Part shown: positions 6,855-7,171 of the stretch, one piece after another
Position numbering within the stretch: the first letter of the stretch is position 1
How the letters are laid out: each line of letters starts with the position of its first letter
Assembly (NCBI GenBank): GCA_003524365.1
Contig: DQHS01000071.1
Coordinates: forward strand, 19,531 to 26,701
Direction of reading: 5' to 3'
Origin: Cellvibrio sp.
GTDB taxonomy: Bacteria > Pseudomonadota > Gammaproteobacteria > Pseudomonadales > Cellvibrionaceae
DNA length: 7,171 bases
Made by a program: the position numbers and the translations under genes
Notes under the pieces: generated by a model
Told to the model about the DNA's origin: nothing
Database searches by the model: none
The model's input: the letters and a program-made list of their open reading frames with translations, nothing else

Positions 6855-6860
6855 TTCCTC
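6855..6860 (-). promoter_or_regulatory. Shine-Dalgarno of the peroxidase gene
   Basis: GAGGAA on the minus strand, 6 nt before the GTG at 6848. It decides the start in favour of GTG, giving a 182-residue preprotein instead of 212 residues. Confidence 0.7.
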
Positions 6861-6892
6861 GCTCAACAAGATAGATAGATTGTTGGTACATG

Positions 6893-6920
6893 GATATAGA
6901 ACTAAGTTACGCAGTGTAAG
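6893..6920 (-). promoter_or_regulatory. Candidate promoter of the peroxidase gene
   Basis: On the minus strand, CTTACA (6915-6920), a 16 bp spacer and TATATC (6893-6898) each match the sigma70 boxes at 4 of 6 positions. The implied leader is about 40 nt and contains a small inverted repeat CAACAA/TTGTTG (6864-6869 and 6880-6885) around a GATA tetranucleotide repeat. The call is weak on sequence alone. Confidence 0.3.
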
Positions 6921-6941
6921 CCTTTTTGGATGTAACAAAAG

Positions 6942-6972
6942 CGTAAGGGTTGCAGATTAACGAATCCTTACG
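6942..6972. repeat. Inverted repeat upstream of the peroxidase promoter
   Basis: Perfect 7 bp arms CGTAAGG (6942-6948) and CCTTACG (6966-6972) are separated by 17 bp. They sit between the upstream gene's terminator and the candidate peroxidase -35. There is no adjacent T-run, so this is not a terminator. It could be a regulator binding site or chance. Confidence 0.3.
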
Positions 6973-6990
6973 AGTAGGGCAGCGCGCGAA

Positions 6991-7025
6991 TAAAAATAAA
7001 AAAGCGAGCAGGTAAAAAAGCTCGC
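6991..7025 (-). terminator. Intrinsic terminator of the upstream CBM6-like gene
   Basis: On the minus strand, GCGAGC and GCTCGC (7020-7025 and 7004-7009) form a 6 bp GC-rich stem with a 10 nt loop, followed by a long T-rich run TTTTTTATTTTTA. It starts about 43 nt after the stop at 7069. Confidence 0.85.
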
Positions 7026-7068
7026 AAAGTCCGGGGAGGAAATAAAATGAAAGTGAAGCGAGGAGAAT

Positions 7069-7171
7069 TTACAGTTTAGTAATGCGTAGCCAATTGATAT
7101 TCCAGCCAGCTTGCGGCGCGTAAATACCAAGACCATAAGTGCCCACACTGACATTGACGTTGTGCGAAACG
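7069..7171 (-). CDS. C-terminal end of a secreted carbohydrate-active protein with CBM6-like tail (partial)
   Basis: Only the last 33 codons are present; TAA occupies 7069-7071 and the gene continues past the right edge. The residues include VGTYGLGIYAPQ and end in GWNINWLRITKL. That ending resembles the final strand of CBM6 modules, where a conserved Asn-x-Asn/Asp-Trp segment (FNLNWLR-like) closes the beta-sandwich and contributes to ligand binding. The codon run is open and is followed by a strong terminator, which supports a real gene end. The catalytic part, if any, lies outside the window. A different beta-sandwich family is possible. Confidence 0.6.
   Translation of the reverse strand, partial: VSHNVNVSVGTYGLGIYAPQAGWNINWLRITKL

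Noticed and set aside
6849..6938. N-terminal extension of the peroxidase from ATG 6938
   Set aside because: No ribosome-binding site, the extension has no family similarity and it runs across the candidate promoter; GTG 6848 has GAGGAA and gives a clean signal peptide.
6957..7154. 65-codon minus-strand frame at the right edge
   Set aside because: It overlaps, in another frame, the CBM6-like C-terminus and its terminator; its T-rich part comes from the terminator.
1..7171. CRISPR arrays, insertion sequences, tRNA or rRNA genes
   Set aside because: No regularly spaced direct repeats, transposase-like frames, terminal inverted repeats or tRNA-like cloverleaf sequences were seen on either strand.

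Overview
All supported genes in this window lie on the minus strand. They fit a polysaccharide-degrading gammaproteobacterium of the Cellvibrio/Saccharophagus type. This placement is an inference from three things: a long TonB-dependent receptor of the Xanthomonas/Caulobacter/Cellvibrio kind, a multi-modular carbohydrate-active lipoprotein, and a CBM6-like protein tail. No rRNA or other taxonomic marker is present.

Layout, in transcription order (right to left): (1) 7069-7171, the last 33 codons of an upstream gene ending in a CBM6-like strand, followed by a strong intrinsic terminator. (2) 6300-6848, an exported glutathione-peroxidase-family protein with its own candidate promoter and a textbook terminator at 6231-6254. 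(3) A roughly 600 bp intergenic region with a sigma70-like promoter (5934-5962), palindromic LacI-type operator-like sites spaced 22-23 bp apart that overlap it, and a leader of about 220 nt with two adjacent stem-loops. (4) 2524-5703, a 1059-residue TonB-dependent receptor. (5) 1-2448, a lipoprotein open at the left edge (at least 816 residues), 75 bp downstream of the receptor with no terminator between them, so probably co-transcribed.

The most interesting item is the lipoprotein. Its first domain (about residues 57-317) follows the sequence pattern of GH5 subfamily 8 beta-mannanases, but the catalytic machinery is gone. The acid/base Glu of the NEW motif is Gln181, the nucleophile Glu of the GEFG motif is Gly284, the Tyr of HxY is Phe256, and other active-site aromatics are replaced. 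The reading frame is intact over 816 codons. It is followed by three homologous carbohydrate-binding-like beta-sandwich modules and the start of a fourth. Next to a TonB-dependent receptor, this looks like a non-catalytic surface glycan-capture protein built from a dead hydrolase, playing the role SusD/SGBP proteins play in Bacteroidetes. The substrate (beta-mannan or a related glycan) and the partnership are inferences; the residue substitutions are read directly from the sequence, aligned to the family from memory.
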